Positions 42,585-59,267 of a stretch of DNA of 64,000 nt are shown in pieces. The stretch comes from Xestospongia bergquistia (Eukaryota > Porifera > Demospongiae > Haplosclerida > Petrosiidae), in NCBI GenBank assembly GCA_963965975.1, contig OZ014413.1, positions 11,266,601 through 11,330,600 on the forward strand, given 5' to 3'. A program made the translations under genes and the position numbers. Position 1 is the first letter of the stretch, and each line of letters begins with the position of its first letter. The notes under the pieces were generated by a model. It was not told the DNA's origin and did no database searches. It was given only the letters and a program-made list of their open reading frames with translations.

Positions 42585-42789
42585 GATTCTACAATCACTA
42601 GAATAAAGATTATTATCTGGACTTCCCCTGACAACAAGTACCACCCTAGCTATAAAAATTATATAATTAACATTTATATGAATAATCGATATATAATATA
42701 TATAACAATGACAATGAACTTCCGATATTGTATAATAGTTAAAATATGACATGAAGTAGTTTTCTATGCTTGAGTTTTTCATTTTTATT

Positions 42790-42960
42790 TTATGCTTTTG
42801 TTGTGGTAACTAATACACCCAAAAAACAATCCAGTGATAAATCCTCTTGCAGTATATCCTAATGTAGTACCAACTCCTGGTACAGGTACCAAAATGTACC
42901 AATTATTCCTGCAGCAACTAGTGGTTTAAAAGATACATTCCTCTCTATACTTATAATGTT
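42790..42960 (-). pseudogene. Degenerate glycine-zipper hairpin
   Basis: Matches the broken hairpin part at 38420-38580 (aacaatccagtgat; cctggtacaggtaccaaaat), with stops in all frames. Confidence 0.55.
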
Positions 42961-43370
42961 ACCAATGGATACAAACTTGGTTCCAGAAATATTTCCAATA
43001 GCATAACAGACAAACTTGACTCAAGACATATAATAGATTCCACAATAACTTGTCAATGAAAGTTGTAGTATGTTTTGCTGGCTCCCACAGATTATGGACA
43101 GCAACTCTAGTTTGGTTAAACACTTGTTCCTCACCTTGAATTGTTGTACATCTAAGACTGATCAGTTTGTCTAGCAATCACTAACCAACATGTATTCCCA
43201 TATCATTTCTTTCTACTTCTTTAAGAACTCTCCTAGCTACATCTATCATGTTGATAATGTCATGATCATATGTTATATCCACCATCTCTTGAAGCAACAT
43301 CATGACATGATTAAGAGAACTTCTTTCACAATTCATCTTGTACCTTTATGTCCTCTGTGGTCATCTCCTT
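42960..43370 (-). pseudogene. Degenerate helical domain of a glycine-zipper gene
   Basis: Pieces such as NQTRVAVHNLWEPAKHTTTF and IDKLLWNLLYVLSQVCLLC lie at the position and spacing of the GZ helical domain next to the hairpin remnant at 42790. Similarity to GZ1/GZ2 is weak and frames are broken. Confidence 0.35.
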
Positions 43371-43722
43371 GATTGTTACATTTGCTAGTCTCTATGTTAT
43401 GACGTTAACTAAATAGACTTGAGACTGCTTGCTTACTAGGGAGATCTAGACCACTCAAAATAAATACATAAAACATTCCTGGTTACAAGTACTGGTAAAT
43501 TAGCTGGTTGAACTAGTGTGGATTATACACTATGTATTGTTAGTAATGATGTACACATTATAATATGTTGAGTTGTGTAGACTATAGTAGCTATAATATT
43601 ATGATTTATTATGTTTACTGTCTTCAGCATATTATAATATTAAACCAATATATTATCACAGTAACTATTAGCCAAGTAAGCAGTACTATATGTCAGTAAA
43701 TATAATAGTTATGTTATATGTG

Positions 43723-43935
43723 TCAATGAAATAAACAAGTAACATTGTTAATAGTTTTTCCTCTTTTTATTACAACCACTATACTACTGGTTGATCCAAC
43801 AACCAGTCCTCCTCCCAAACCACAAATTATACCTCCAATTATTGTACCAGCCACAGGTACAACAGACCCCAATGTTGCACCAGCTGCTATGCCATTTACA
43901 ACACCAACTTCTGTACCAACTCCAATAATGTATAA
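43723..43935 (-). pseudogene. GZ1-like C-terminal fragment
   Basis: The minus-strand frame reads GTEVGVVNGIAAGATLGSVV, PVAGTIIGGIICGLGGGLVV and GSTSSIVVVIKRGK, matching GZ1 residues from about 160 to the C-terminus. No helical domain precedes it; the upstream sequence switches to the duplicated spacer at 43940. Confidence 0.7.
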
Positions 43936-44301
43936 CAGAATATACAAGGTGTTTTACAAACCACCTAATAATATAGTTAACTCCTATAACAAACAACAAC
44001 AATTCAATGACATCATAGAGTTATAAGAACAATGCTCAAACATTACCAGTAGTAGTGTTAAGATATAGAGAAGTATTACAACTTAGGATAGACTATAATA
44101 TTTAACAAGAAATCATCTTATCTATCACTAACCTACTTGTTAACTAGTGGTAGCACTCAATAATGGTGCTTAAGAACACCTCACAATCAAACTGAAAGTG
44201 AATGTTGTAATGTTATAATTTATAAGTATTAGTTATAAGTTATAGTAAATTTTTTCCATCCTTCTAAATATTAATTTTATCAGTAAAAGAATGTTTGATT
44301 A
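43936..44301. repeat. Duplicated spacer, copy 2
   Basis: Direct repeat of 38960-39347. There are no genes. It leads into the 3' end of intact MRPL22. Confidence 0.8.
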
Positions 44302-45157
44302 TTATAATGAGTTTGGTATATTGAGGGGTCCTCTCTCAATTAATTTCTTTGTCTTATATTTCTTATGACTTTCTCTATTCTTCTCTCTCACAGGAGGAGG
44401 CCCCTCTCGTAATTTCAAGAAATAATGAGAATAATATTTATGCATTAGACCATGCATTCCTTTGCCATGGTAACGAATACGTTTGAGATATGTACCCTTC
44501 CCTACAAATGACTCTGCTACATGAAGATTAACAGGGTCTGCCCCATATACTTCAACAGCTCGTCTCTGAGTATCTTGTAACGTCTATAATGATGTCATTA
44601 TGATGTCATGGTGATGTAATTGTGACTTACTGCTTTAACAAATTTGGCTGCTTTCTTTTGACTAAATTCCATTTGAATTAATGCTTCAGGGACTCTCATA
44701 CCTCGTATCTATGGCAACACATCTATAACATCATTATGACATCATGGACTAACCAGCTTAGCTACTAAGTTCAATTTTTGTGGACTTGTTTTAACTTGTC
44801 TTAAAGATCCATAAAACTCCTATATATACCAAATATGGTAATAACTTCCAAATATGGTAATATTCCATGCTATGATACATAATTGTGACAATAACTTCCA
44901 TATATGGTAATAACTTATAATTAGATGTACTTACTCTAGTTTGTGGTTGACTGTTGTTTGAAGGAGTACTCGACGAGAGTTGGTAAAGACAATGACAACT
45001 ATGAAAGGAGAATGAATACATCATGTCACAATCACGTGATTGTTGCCACAATATAATATAACATTTTTTATGCAAATCCATTCAATTATTACCTCATTAG
45101 ATAACAAGGCTCTCTTCTTATTCCTGTTATCAGGAACTTGTTTATAAGACCAGCCAT
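44302..45157 (-). CDS. MRPL22: Mitochondrial ribosomal protein L22 (uL22m)
   Basis: The start at 45157 gives a mitochondrial targeting-like N-terminus ([20 protein letters not shown]). Exons follow with [60 protein letters not shown], and a long last exon ([39 protein letters not shown]) ending PNSL at 44302. The order matches uL22m, which lines the exit tunnel of the mitoribosome. A broken copy of the last two exons lies at 39348. The gene is divergent from a copy of the LARS1 5' end, 107 bp away. Confidence 0.9.
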
Positions 45158-45264
45158 TAGTAAACCACGTGGTAAAATCTTAATTAACTTTAATTAATTA
45201 GTTTTAAAATAACTAAGGGGTTAAAATAACTGACCACGTCTTTGATATTTCATATCATTTTCAA
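45158..45264. promoter_or_regulatory. Divergent promoter MRPL22 / LARS1 copy with E-box
   Basis: CCACGTGG at 45165-45172, 8 bp upstream of the MRPL22 start. The same spacer recurs upstream of the real LARS1 start at 47808-47920, with CCACGTGG at 47814-47821. Confidence 0.5.
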
Positions 45265-45380
45265 TATGTCTGTAAGTTCATTATAATATATACTTAAATA
45301 GATATATTTTATTTATTGTAGTTCTATGAAAATTATCCTATTAGAGATATAGAAAGAAAATGTTTAAATTATTATTGACT
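45265..45380 (+). pseudogene. Orphan copy of LARS1 exons 1-2
   Basis: ATGTCT|GTAAGT at 45265 and an exon at about 45322 reading FYENYPIRDIERKC match LARS1 at 47921 and 47977 ([14 protein letters not shown]). The copy then runs into a stop (LNYY) and unrelated sequence, so it cannot make the enzyme. Confidence 0.8.
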
Positions 45381-46310
45381 ACAGGACAAAACAACTTAGT
45401 TGTTTTGTACGTAGTAGAACAAAAACTTTTAATGATTGGATGGAAACAGGTTACAATTCGGTAATATTTTTATCAGCTATCTGACTCTTTTTATCACAGT
45501 GACATGTAACAAATGCAATTAAAGCAATAGTAAGACACAGACTAGTAGTGTGTGCTTGTATTGAAAATACATGTTAGTAATGATATTAAGAGTGATACTC
45601 GATATTATGTTAAACAGGGTAACAAGAAAATCAACCTTCAGGACTTAATTTTTGATGAGTTAGATAATTCAGACAATATTCTAGACTACATTTGTGAAGG
45701 GTATTCACCTATAATCCTGTTATTTGACAAGATCAGTCATAGATTTGTCCCTAACTTAAGTATAATATAAATTTAGGTATGGAAGTTGTGGTGAGTCTCT
45801 TTAGACTATTGATGTAACAAAACATGCCAACCTTTATGTATTCACATAACAAAGACTTCAACATTGTTAGTCAAACATATTGTAACAAATAACATTTATG
45901 ACATCAATTGTTATATTTAATAGAACTGAATGTCCAGTTGTTCAAGTACAGGTATAAAACATTAGATAAGATGTATGTAGCTAACACATACATCTGTATA
46001 TTAACAATGTATGTATGTTTATTTGTATAATATTCAGAAAACTACATTAAAAGGCAATGCCATTTATAAACTTGTGGGGATAGTGAAATATCAGAATAGA
46101 CACTACTCTTTATTATACTCTCCACAGAAAACAATACTTGATGGTTCTATATCAGTAACACTAATGTATGTGCAAAATTGTATTTTGTACAATCAAATCA
46201 CCAGGTTACTCTTGTTAATACAGCAAAATCATTCAACAAGATCTATTTTCTATCAATCAGATGAATTTACAAATGTACATGCACTTTTCATACCAAAAAT
46301 GTAAACTGCA
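45381..46310 (+). pseudogene. Remnants of a possible ubiquitin-hydrolase (USP-like) gene
   Basis: Two plus-strand frames are short and broken. One (45552-45770) ends DYICEGYSPIILLFDKIS. The other (46011-46304) has YKLVGIVKYQNRHYSLLYSP. The HYSLL and GYSPIILLF pieces resemble the His-box strand and last strand of USP53/54-type peptidases, but here their order is reversed. The assignment is weak. A perfect hairpin, ACAAAACAAC-TTA-GTTGTTTTGT, sits at about 45384-45406, just where the LARS1 copy ends. Confidence 0.3.
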
Positions 46311-47228
46311 GGCAATAGAAACAACACACAGTCTATGTCATCTATTATATATCTCACTACCTAACAGATGAGATGAATAGTATGTGTATACTATATGGTC
46401 AGTCTGAAGAAAATGATTTCAGGTCATTCATGAGTATATGGACATCATAATGGCAAAGGTATTAACAAACTACCAAAGATCAGGACATTGTCCCTTCACA
46501 AGATCAGTGTACAATTGAGAAGTTAATATTAGAAGTACCTGAAGATCTTACACCTACTAAAGAGAGATAAAATGGAGCCTCACCTCTTTCTTTATCTCCA
46601 CTTCCAGAAGGGAGTTGACCCCTGTCCCTTGTTGCTACTGATAATATAGATTTATTATATCCAAAACCTGTTTGACTGGTATTTTTAACTTTGTCCTTAT
46701 AACTTATTATTTATCTGGCTTCTCTTGATGTAGCATTGCACTTTTTAAAAGCTTAAAAGTTATGCCACCACTTCTTATAAAATTGAGACATAAAATAATG
46801 AATGTCCATTTCTGTATTAACTGTTGTTATATAAACAGTCTTAGGTTGACCCTATATAATTAGCTAATTATAGCTACGACAAGGTAAGTCAATAGCCATT
46901 AACTGAAGAAAGTTATCCAAAGCTGGAGGACTTGACGAACTAAAGGAGCTGTTATAAATTTAGATAATGAAGAGTGTTTAGGTAATGATTTTTATTTTTT
47001 TAAGCCCTATAAAATTAAGATATGATAAAAATTATTATAATTAGTAATGTTGTTCTAGTTTGGTTAAGTAGAACTAATTGTCAACAGTCTTTTTAGTTCA
47101 TCGATGATAGCAATCATATTCATCGGTTCCGTTAATGAGATTCATAAGCGTACACAGTGCCGCCCCACAAGAGCATGAAGACAAAATCGTAAGTACATAT
47201 AAAAGGAAATGAAAACCAGCTTGGATAG
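46311..47228. other. Decayed intergenic sequence
   Basis: No intact gene. A fragment at about 46480-46570 (IVPSQDQCTIEKLILEVPED) may belong to the same remnant as above. TATAAAA at 47198-47204 lies 25-31 bp before the GC-rich structured segment. Confidence 0.4.
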
Positions 47229-47592
47229 GTTGTGTTGTGGGCCAGCGTTCTGCAATGCATCAGACCTCTGAGATGGTTACCAGCATGCTCTACGGAGTAT
47301 CCGAAAGGCCGACTAGGATAGGGCTGGTAGTCTCCCTTTAAACGAGAAGAGGCTGGTGTATTTGTGGTTCCCGGTTCCTGAATGCGATATTCCCTAAGAG
47401 CTGGAATCCCGTACGGCTGGTTTTAAGTTAGGGCGATGCTCCAGCCAGGATTACCTCGCGAAGACGAGGGTTACCAAGCCAGGTGGCGGTCCCAGCTAGC
47501 AATAGCAGGGAATCCTGGAGCCTAAGTGGAAGCCTGAGTGGGTGAGCGAGTAGGAATCGTTTGGGCAACACAACATGTTTTTTTTTTTTTTT
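47229..47592 (+). ncRNA. GC-rich structured segment; candidate Pol III RNA gene or retroelement part
   Basis: About 350 bp of GC-rich sequence stands out sharply from the AT-rich surroundings. Its ends can pair (GTTGTGTTG at 47229-47237 with CAACACAAC at 47566-47574). GCTCCAG at 47438-47444 pairs with CTGGAGC at 47515-47521. Within that domain are hairpins CCTCG/CGAGG (47454-47469) and CCCAGCTA-GCAA-TAGCAGGG (47491-47510, a GNRA tetraloop). A run of 15 T follows at 47578-47592, like a Pol III terminator, and TATAAAA lies 25-31 bp upstream, as in U6-type promoters. It does not match RNase P, MRP, 7SL or 7SK motifs that I know. A SINE or the 5' region of a non-LTR retrotransposon is the main alternative. 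Confidence 0.45.
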
Positions 47593-47807
47593 AAATAAAT
47601 CTTAACTTTATTTTAAACTACAAGAAATGATTTAAAGCTGTCAACAAATTCAGTAAAGCTGTCAAAAAATTCGTGAAATGTTCTATATTGTCAATAATTT
47701 TTAATTGGTTTGACTGGTTTAATAGATACATTGATTGAAATCCTGATATTCAGAAGCTCATAAAAAATTAAAGACATGATATTTAAGATACATAAGAGAC
47801 AAGCGTT
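47593..47807. other. AT-rich gap before LARS1 promoter copy
   Basis: No gene or repeat could be supported. Confidence 0.4.
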
Positions 47808-47920
47808 AGTAAACCACGTGGTAAAATCTTAATTAACTTTAATTAATTAATTTTAAGATAACTAAGGGTTAAAATAACTGACACGTGTTTGATATTTCAT
47901 AACTCGTTCTTATTGTCAAT
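47808..47920 (+). promoter_or_regulatory. LARS1 promoter (second copy of the MRPL22/LARS1 spacer)
   Basis: From agtaaaccacgtggtaaaat to the LARS1 start, this repeats 45160-45264 with small changes. The E-box CCACGTGG is retained at 47814-47821, and a second CACGTG appears at about 47882-47887, where the other copy has CACGTC. Confidence 0.5.
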
Positions 47921-50900
47921 ATGTCTGTAAGTTCATTATAATAAATACTTAAATAGATATATTTTATTTATTATAGTTCTATAAACGTGATGCTATTAGA
48001 GATATAGAAAGAGAATGTCAGAAAAAATGGAAAGATACAAGAGTATTTGAGTTAGATGCCCCTAAGGTAATTTGTAATTAATATGCTCACTTTATTTAAT
48101 CTCACAATTAGCCAGGAGATAAGGGGCCAGAGTTTGATCACAAAAACAAATATTTTGTGACATTTCCTTATCCCTACATGAATGGACAACTTCATTTAGG
48201 ACATACTTTTACCATCTCCAAGGTAACAGTACTCTATTATATATAATTATATATATATATATATATATTGTTACCATGACAACACAACTTTCTCATTTCT
48301 CAGGCTGAGGTAAGTGATAAATATAAATTTCATGGTTGCTATGGTAACTGTTTTAGTTTTCCATTGGTTACCAACGATTGAAAGGGAAGAGATGTTTATT
48401 TCCATTTGGTTTTCATTGTACTGGAATGCCTATTAAAGTAATTATGCTTTGTTTGATCATGTGATTGTCATGTGACATGTAGGCCTGCGCTGATAAATTA
48501 AAACGTGAAATATCAGAATATGGGTTTCCACCTCAGTTCCCTGAGATATCTCGGGAGAAAGAGGAGATATCACAACCTGATCCTGCAGATCCTACCAAGA
48601 GAGTAAAGAAAGTGAGTTACGCCATTCAAATCTGGTCTTATAAACTGGTTGTACAGGTTAAGAGTAAAGTGGCAACTAAAGGAGGCGATGCTGTCTACCA
48701 GTGGGGTATCATGAAAAGCTTTGGTCTTTCAGATAATGATATACTTAAGTAAATGTTATCACATGATAGTCACATGGTTATCACATGTTCAATATAGGTT
48801 TGCTGATGCTAGTTACTGGTTGGAGTACTTCCCTCCAATAGCTAAAGAAGACTTGTCAGCTCTTGGACTTAAGGTATTTACAGGGAATGGTACGTGGGTA
48901 GTCCCTCTTGTCCTTCCTCCTATGTAGGTAGACTGGCGTAGATCCTTTATTACTACTGATGTTAATCCTTACTATGACTCCTTTGTGAGGTGGCATTTTT
49001 TAACTTTAAAAGATCGTGGAAAAATTAAATTTGGAAAGAGGTATTGCTTTGAAAGTTGTTTCATCTCCCTCTCCTTCCCCCCCCCTCTCTCTCCCCCTCC
49101 CCTCCCTTCCCTAGGCACACAATATTTTCTCCAATGGACAATCAACCTAGTATGGATCATGACAGAGCATCGGGTGAAGGAGTAGGCCCCCAGGAATATA
49201 CACTAATTAAAATGAAAGCAATTGAACCATTCCCTGAGAAACTCAAGTCAGTCACACGACTATCACATGACATTCATATGACACACGCATGCTATATTCA
49301 GATCATTATCTGGTCAGTCAGTGTATTTGGTAGCAGCTACATTACGTCCAGAGACAATGTACGGTCAGACAAACTGTTGGATTCATCCTGAGCTACCATA
49401 TATTGCATATAAAGTGAAGTCTGGTGATGTCTATATCAGTACTGAGCGGGCTGCCCTTAACATGGCATATCAAGAGTTTACAGATGAGTTTGGTAAATAT
49501 GTACCACTAGTTCATTTGAAAGGACAGGTATGGAGTATGAGTTATTGTGGTATGGGATTGAGTCTGCTATAGGATATTATGGGTCTACCTCTCAAAGCTC
49601 CCCTGACATCATATGATGTCATCTATACATTACCTATGTTAACTATCAAAGAAGATAAAGGTTGGATCATGTGATGATTACATGACTTTAAGTTCCTCTC
49701 ATCTTTAGGTACTGGGATAGTGACATCAGTCCCTTCAGACGCTCCTGATGATTATGCAGCTCTTAGAGACTTGAAGAAAAAGAAGGTCCTTCCTCATAGC
49801 TATCATATTTTATTTTAACATTCTTTTATTTAGGCCTTCAGAGAAAAATATGGAATTAAAGATGAAATGGTCTTACCTTTTGATCCTGTAAGGTTGAGTC
49901 TCAGTCTCATTTTTATGTTCTCATTCCCATACCAGGTACCAATTATAAATATTCCTGATCTCGGAGATCTATCTGCAGAGGTAGCCTGTAATCAGATGAA
50001 AGTACAATCACAAAATGATCGAGCTCAACTTGATAAAGCTAAGGAACTCACTTACATGAAAGGATTTTATGAAGGAGTAAGTCACATGACTTGAATATAC
50101 TATCATATGATCTGTCATGTGATTTAGGTATTGACTGTAGGAGTATATAAAGGAGAGAAGGTGCAGGCTGCAAAGAAGAAAGTCCAACAGTTAATGGTGG
50201 ACAATGAGGAGGCTGTCCTTTATCAAGAACCAGAGAGAACTGTTATATCACGATCTGGTGATCGCTGTGTTGTAGCACTTTGTGATCAATGGTTAATAAT
50301 GATGTCATATGATGTCATTATGATGTATTTGATAGGTATTTAGATTATGGAGAAGGGGGATGGAAAGATCAGACAAAGGAAACATTAAAAGGACTTAGAG
50401 TGTGAGTAAACCCCTAGTTAATAAAATAATAATTAAAAACTCTAATAATTATATACATTTTAGGTTTTCAGATGATGTTCGTAACAACTTTGAATCCACT
50501 CTGGACTGGTTACACGAGCACGCTTGTTCCCGTTCCTATGGTCTGGGTACTAAGATCCCTTGGGATGAACAATATCTCATAGAGGCTTTATCTGACTCTA
50601 CAATCTACATGGCATATTATACAATAGCTCATTTATTACAAGGGGGTGTGGTCAATGGATCTCAAGTTGGACCACTGGGTATCAGGTAACAATCAGATTA
50701 GAGTATGATCTCATTATGATGTCATAGACCTGAGCAAATGACAAGGGAAGTCTGGGACTATGTCTTTCTTGGAGGGAACATTCCTCCTACAGATATCCCA
50801 TTGGAGTCTCTACAGTAAGAATAGACTCTACTATACTATAATATATAGAATATGTCATGTTATCTAGAGTAATGAGGGCGGAGTTTTCCTACTGGTATCC

Positions 50901-53052
50901 TGTAGATCTCCGAGTGTCTGGAAAAGACTTAATTCAAAATCATTTGACTTATTTCTTGTATAATCATGTGGCAATATGGCCGACACCCACAAGAGAAAAG
51001 GATGGGGTAGTCCCTGGAGATTTTTGTCGTTGGCCTGGAGGGGTACGAGGAAATGGTCACCTCCTGTTAAATTCTGAAAAAGTAGGTATGGTCCACAATA
51101 ATGGTTAGTTAATTATCTTTTTATTAGATGTCTAAATCAACTGGTAATTTTCTGACATTAAGACAAGCTATTGAAAGATTTTCTGCTGATGGTGAGACTA
51201 AATTTAGACTGATTGTCTCATCAAATTTTAATCTTATAGGCACTCGTCTTGCACTAGCTGATGCTGGAGATGGTCTTGAAGATGCTAATTTTGTTTACAC
51301 AATGGCAGACGCTGGTCTACTCCGTCTTTATACAATGTTAGAGTGGGTTAAGGTATATGTCCATTCGTATCTCTATGCATCCATTACATCTTTGATTATA
51401 GGAAGTTCTCATTGACAAGAAAACAATGAGGAACAATAGCCGTGAGAACTGGTCTTATCAGGATCTAATCTTTAATAATGAGATCAACAGAGCTATACAA
51501 TTAACTGACCAATTTTATGAAAATATGTTATTTAGAGAAGCAGTAAAAACTGGTTTCTATGATCTACAGGTATTGTATTGTAAAGAATTAGTGACTCTTG
51601 TTGTCATAGTAACTATTATTGTCATAGTAACTATTGTTGTCATATTAATTGTTGTTGTTATTGTTTTGACAGGCTGCCAGAGATCGTTATCGTGATATTA
51701 CATCATCTGGTGAAGGAATGAATTGGAAGTTATTGGAAAAATTTATTGAAGTTCAATGTCTTCTATTGTCTCCAATTTGTCCTCACACAATGGAACATGT
51801 TTGGAATTTATTAGGGAAAGTATGTCAGAATATCATGTATTCTGATCAACACATCTTGTTTACAGACAGGAAGTATTATAACAGCACAATGGCCACATTG
51901 TGAACAAATAGATGATATATTACTTAAAGAAAGTCAGTATATTACTGATGTCACTCACGAGTTTAGAGTGAGGATTAAAAAAATGATGGAGCTCCAAGAA
52001 AAGGTTAGTATATGATATCATGAGATAAAGTGTTCTTCTGATGTGTTATAGAAAGGACTAGGTCTCTCTCGTCCAGAATATGGTGTTATCTATGTTGCTG
52101 ATGATTACCCATCATGGCAGGCATTAATTCTCACTAAATTAAAGGAGCTTCATGATGAAGTGATACTTATTTATAATGTATTAATTATTCATAGTCTGTT
52201 GTCTAGGCAACCAACCAATTACCAGAAAACACTATCATTTTACAAGTTATAAAACAAGAGGCAGAATTAAAACCATTTATGAAAAAAGTGATGCCATTTG
52301 TTCAGCTTGTGAAGGTATAGACACACCCCCTAATTAACCTTTTATTAATTGTTTATAGTCAAATTTAGCATTAAAAGGACCTGAAGCTCTTGATCTTAAA
52401 ATGCCATTTGATGAGAGAGCAGCTTTAGAACGAAATTTGAATTATCTCACTCGTTCTCTTGAGGTACATGTCACATGACTGATCATGTGATTTTCTGTCA
52501 CTGTTCCTAGTTAAATGAATTATGGGTGGATAATGCTTCTGTTGCCAAGGAAACGAAAGTTAAAGAGGAATGCACTCCCGGTAAACCTATATCTGTGTTC
52601 AAAACTGAGCCTTATAAGGTAATTATAATATTTTATAACTAGTAGTTAATAAATGTTATAATTTTAATAGCCCTTTGTAATGATAACTGCAGTTAATCCT
52701 CAATGTTGTCTACCATATTTTACATTTGATGTTCCTATTTTTGAGGAAGATACTGCTCTCAAATTAACAGAGAGAATTAGGCGATTTAGTTCATTGTCTG
52801 GTATGTCATGTGACTAGCTGGTTGCTATGGTAATACTGTTCTTTTTTAGGGAATGTTGATGTGTCATTGTGGCGATATTTGAAGGATGCTCGTTCTATTC
52901 CTGTTACTGGAGAGGAAACTAATGGACTGGAACCTATTCCATCCTCAGCCTCATTCCTAACTCAGAATGAGAACCTATATTTTATAACAAGTCCAGGTTC
53001 TGAACCAGTCCCTCTAGGTACTCATATTAAATATCTTGTTGACAATCAGTAA
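47921..53052 (+). CDS. LARS1: Cytosolic leucyl-tRNA synthetase
   Basis: A two-codon first exon (MS) at 47921 is joined to [20 protein letters not shown]. The class I HIGH motif is in [14 protein letters not shown]. Then follow [39 protein letters not shown], the editing domain ([35 protein letters not shown]), [20 protein letters not shown] and [20 protein letters not shown]. The KMSKS loop is split by an intron at 51082-51127 (SEK, then [14 protein letters not shown]). The anticodon-binding and C-terminal domains end IKYLVDNQ at 53052. The protein charges tRNA-Leu and edits mischarged norvaline; in animals it is also a leucine sensor for mTORC1. There are roughly 30 small exons. All core motifs are intact. 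Confidence 0.96.
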
Positions 53053-53242
53053 TGTATGGTTATTTAATTAGCTAATGGGTGTGGTTTGTTTTCACAATTA
53101 ATGTTACATATTGAATTTAAAATTACATAATTAATTTACAAGTAATAAAAATTAATATAATTATACTAATATAAGGGAAGACCAGCTTTTAAAGTCACTA
53201 TACAAACTATATATTACATATATTATATATTAATGTGATATG

Positions 53243-58891
<5,649 letters not shown>

Positions 58892-59267
58892 ATTAATTTT
58901 TTGAAGCTGATTTCGTATCCTGCGAAATTATTGTGTTCAAGACCAGCTTGATGTGCCAGCTTTTATAGCTCCTTTACAAGTAAGCTTATTAGCTAGACCA
59001 GCTAGCTCGTTTGGTGCACTAGATCTGCAATAAAAACAAACTACTTTATAAGGAAAAGGAAAGAATGAGTGTGGGCGTAGATATACACGATACACGTGGA
59101 CGCCTCTCGGTCAAGGCGTGGTCTACTAAGTTAGTAGGTGTGGTGTTTTATAGTATTGTGGGGCTTTTATTAGATTATTTTACCGCCAGAAAAAAGGGTG
59201 AGGATCCCAGTAGTTAATTCAAATGTATTTTTATGTTACTTCTTCATAATTACAGGGACCTAGTAAA
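58892..59267. promoter_or_regulatory. Divergent promoter SRCR receptor / KAT6 with 5'-UTR intron
   Basis: Start codons are 376 bp apart. CACGTG lies at 59093-59098. On the KAT6 side, AAGG|GTGAGG near 59196 and TTACAG|GG near 59254 suggest an intron in the 5' UTR. Confidence 0.45.

Noticed and set aside
45552..46304. Intact ubiquitin-specific protease gene
   Set aside because: Only two short pieces resemble the family, in reversed order, with stops between and no Cys box.
47229..47592. SRP (7SL) RNA
   Set aside because: TGGGCAACA and GGTGGCG/GTCCCAGCTA words resemble 7SL but are in the wrong order, and the conserved helix 8 GGAA/AGCAG motif is missing.
48985..49391. Alternative plus-strand frames in LARS1 around 49.0-49.4 kb
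   Set aside because: They read through a short pyrimidine-rich intron; LARS1 exons on either side account for the coding signal.
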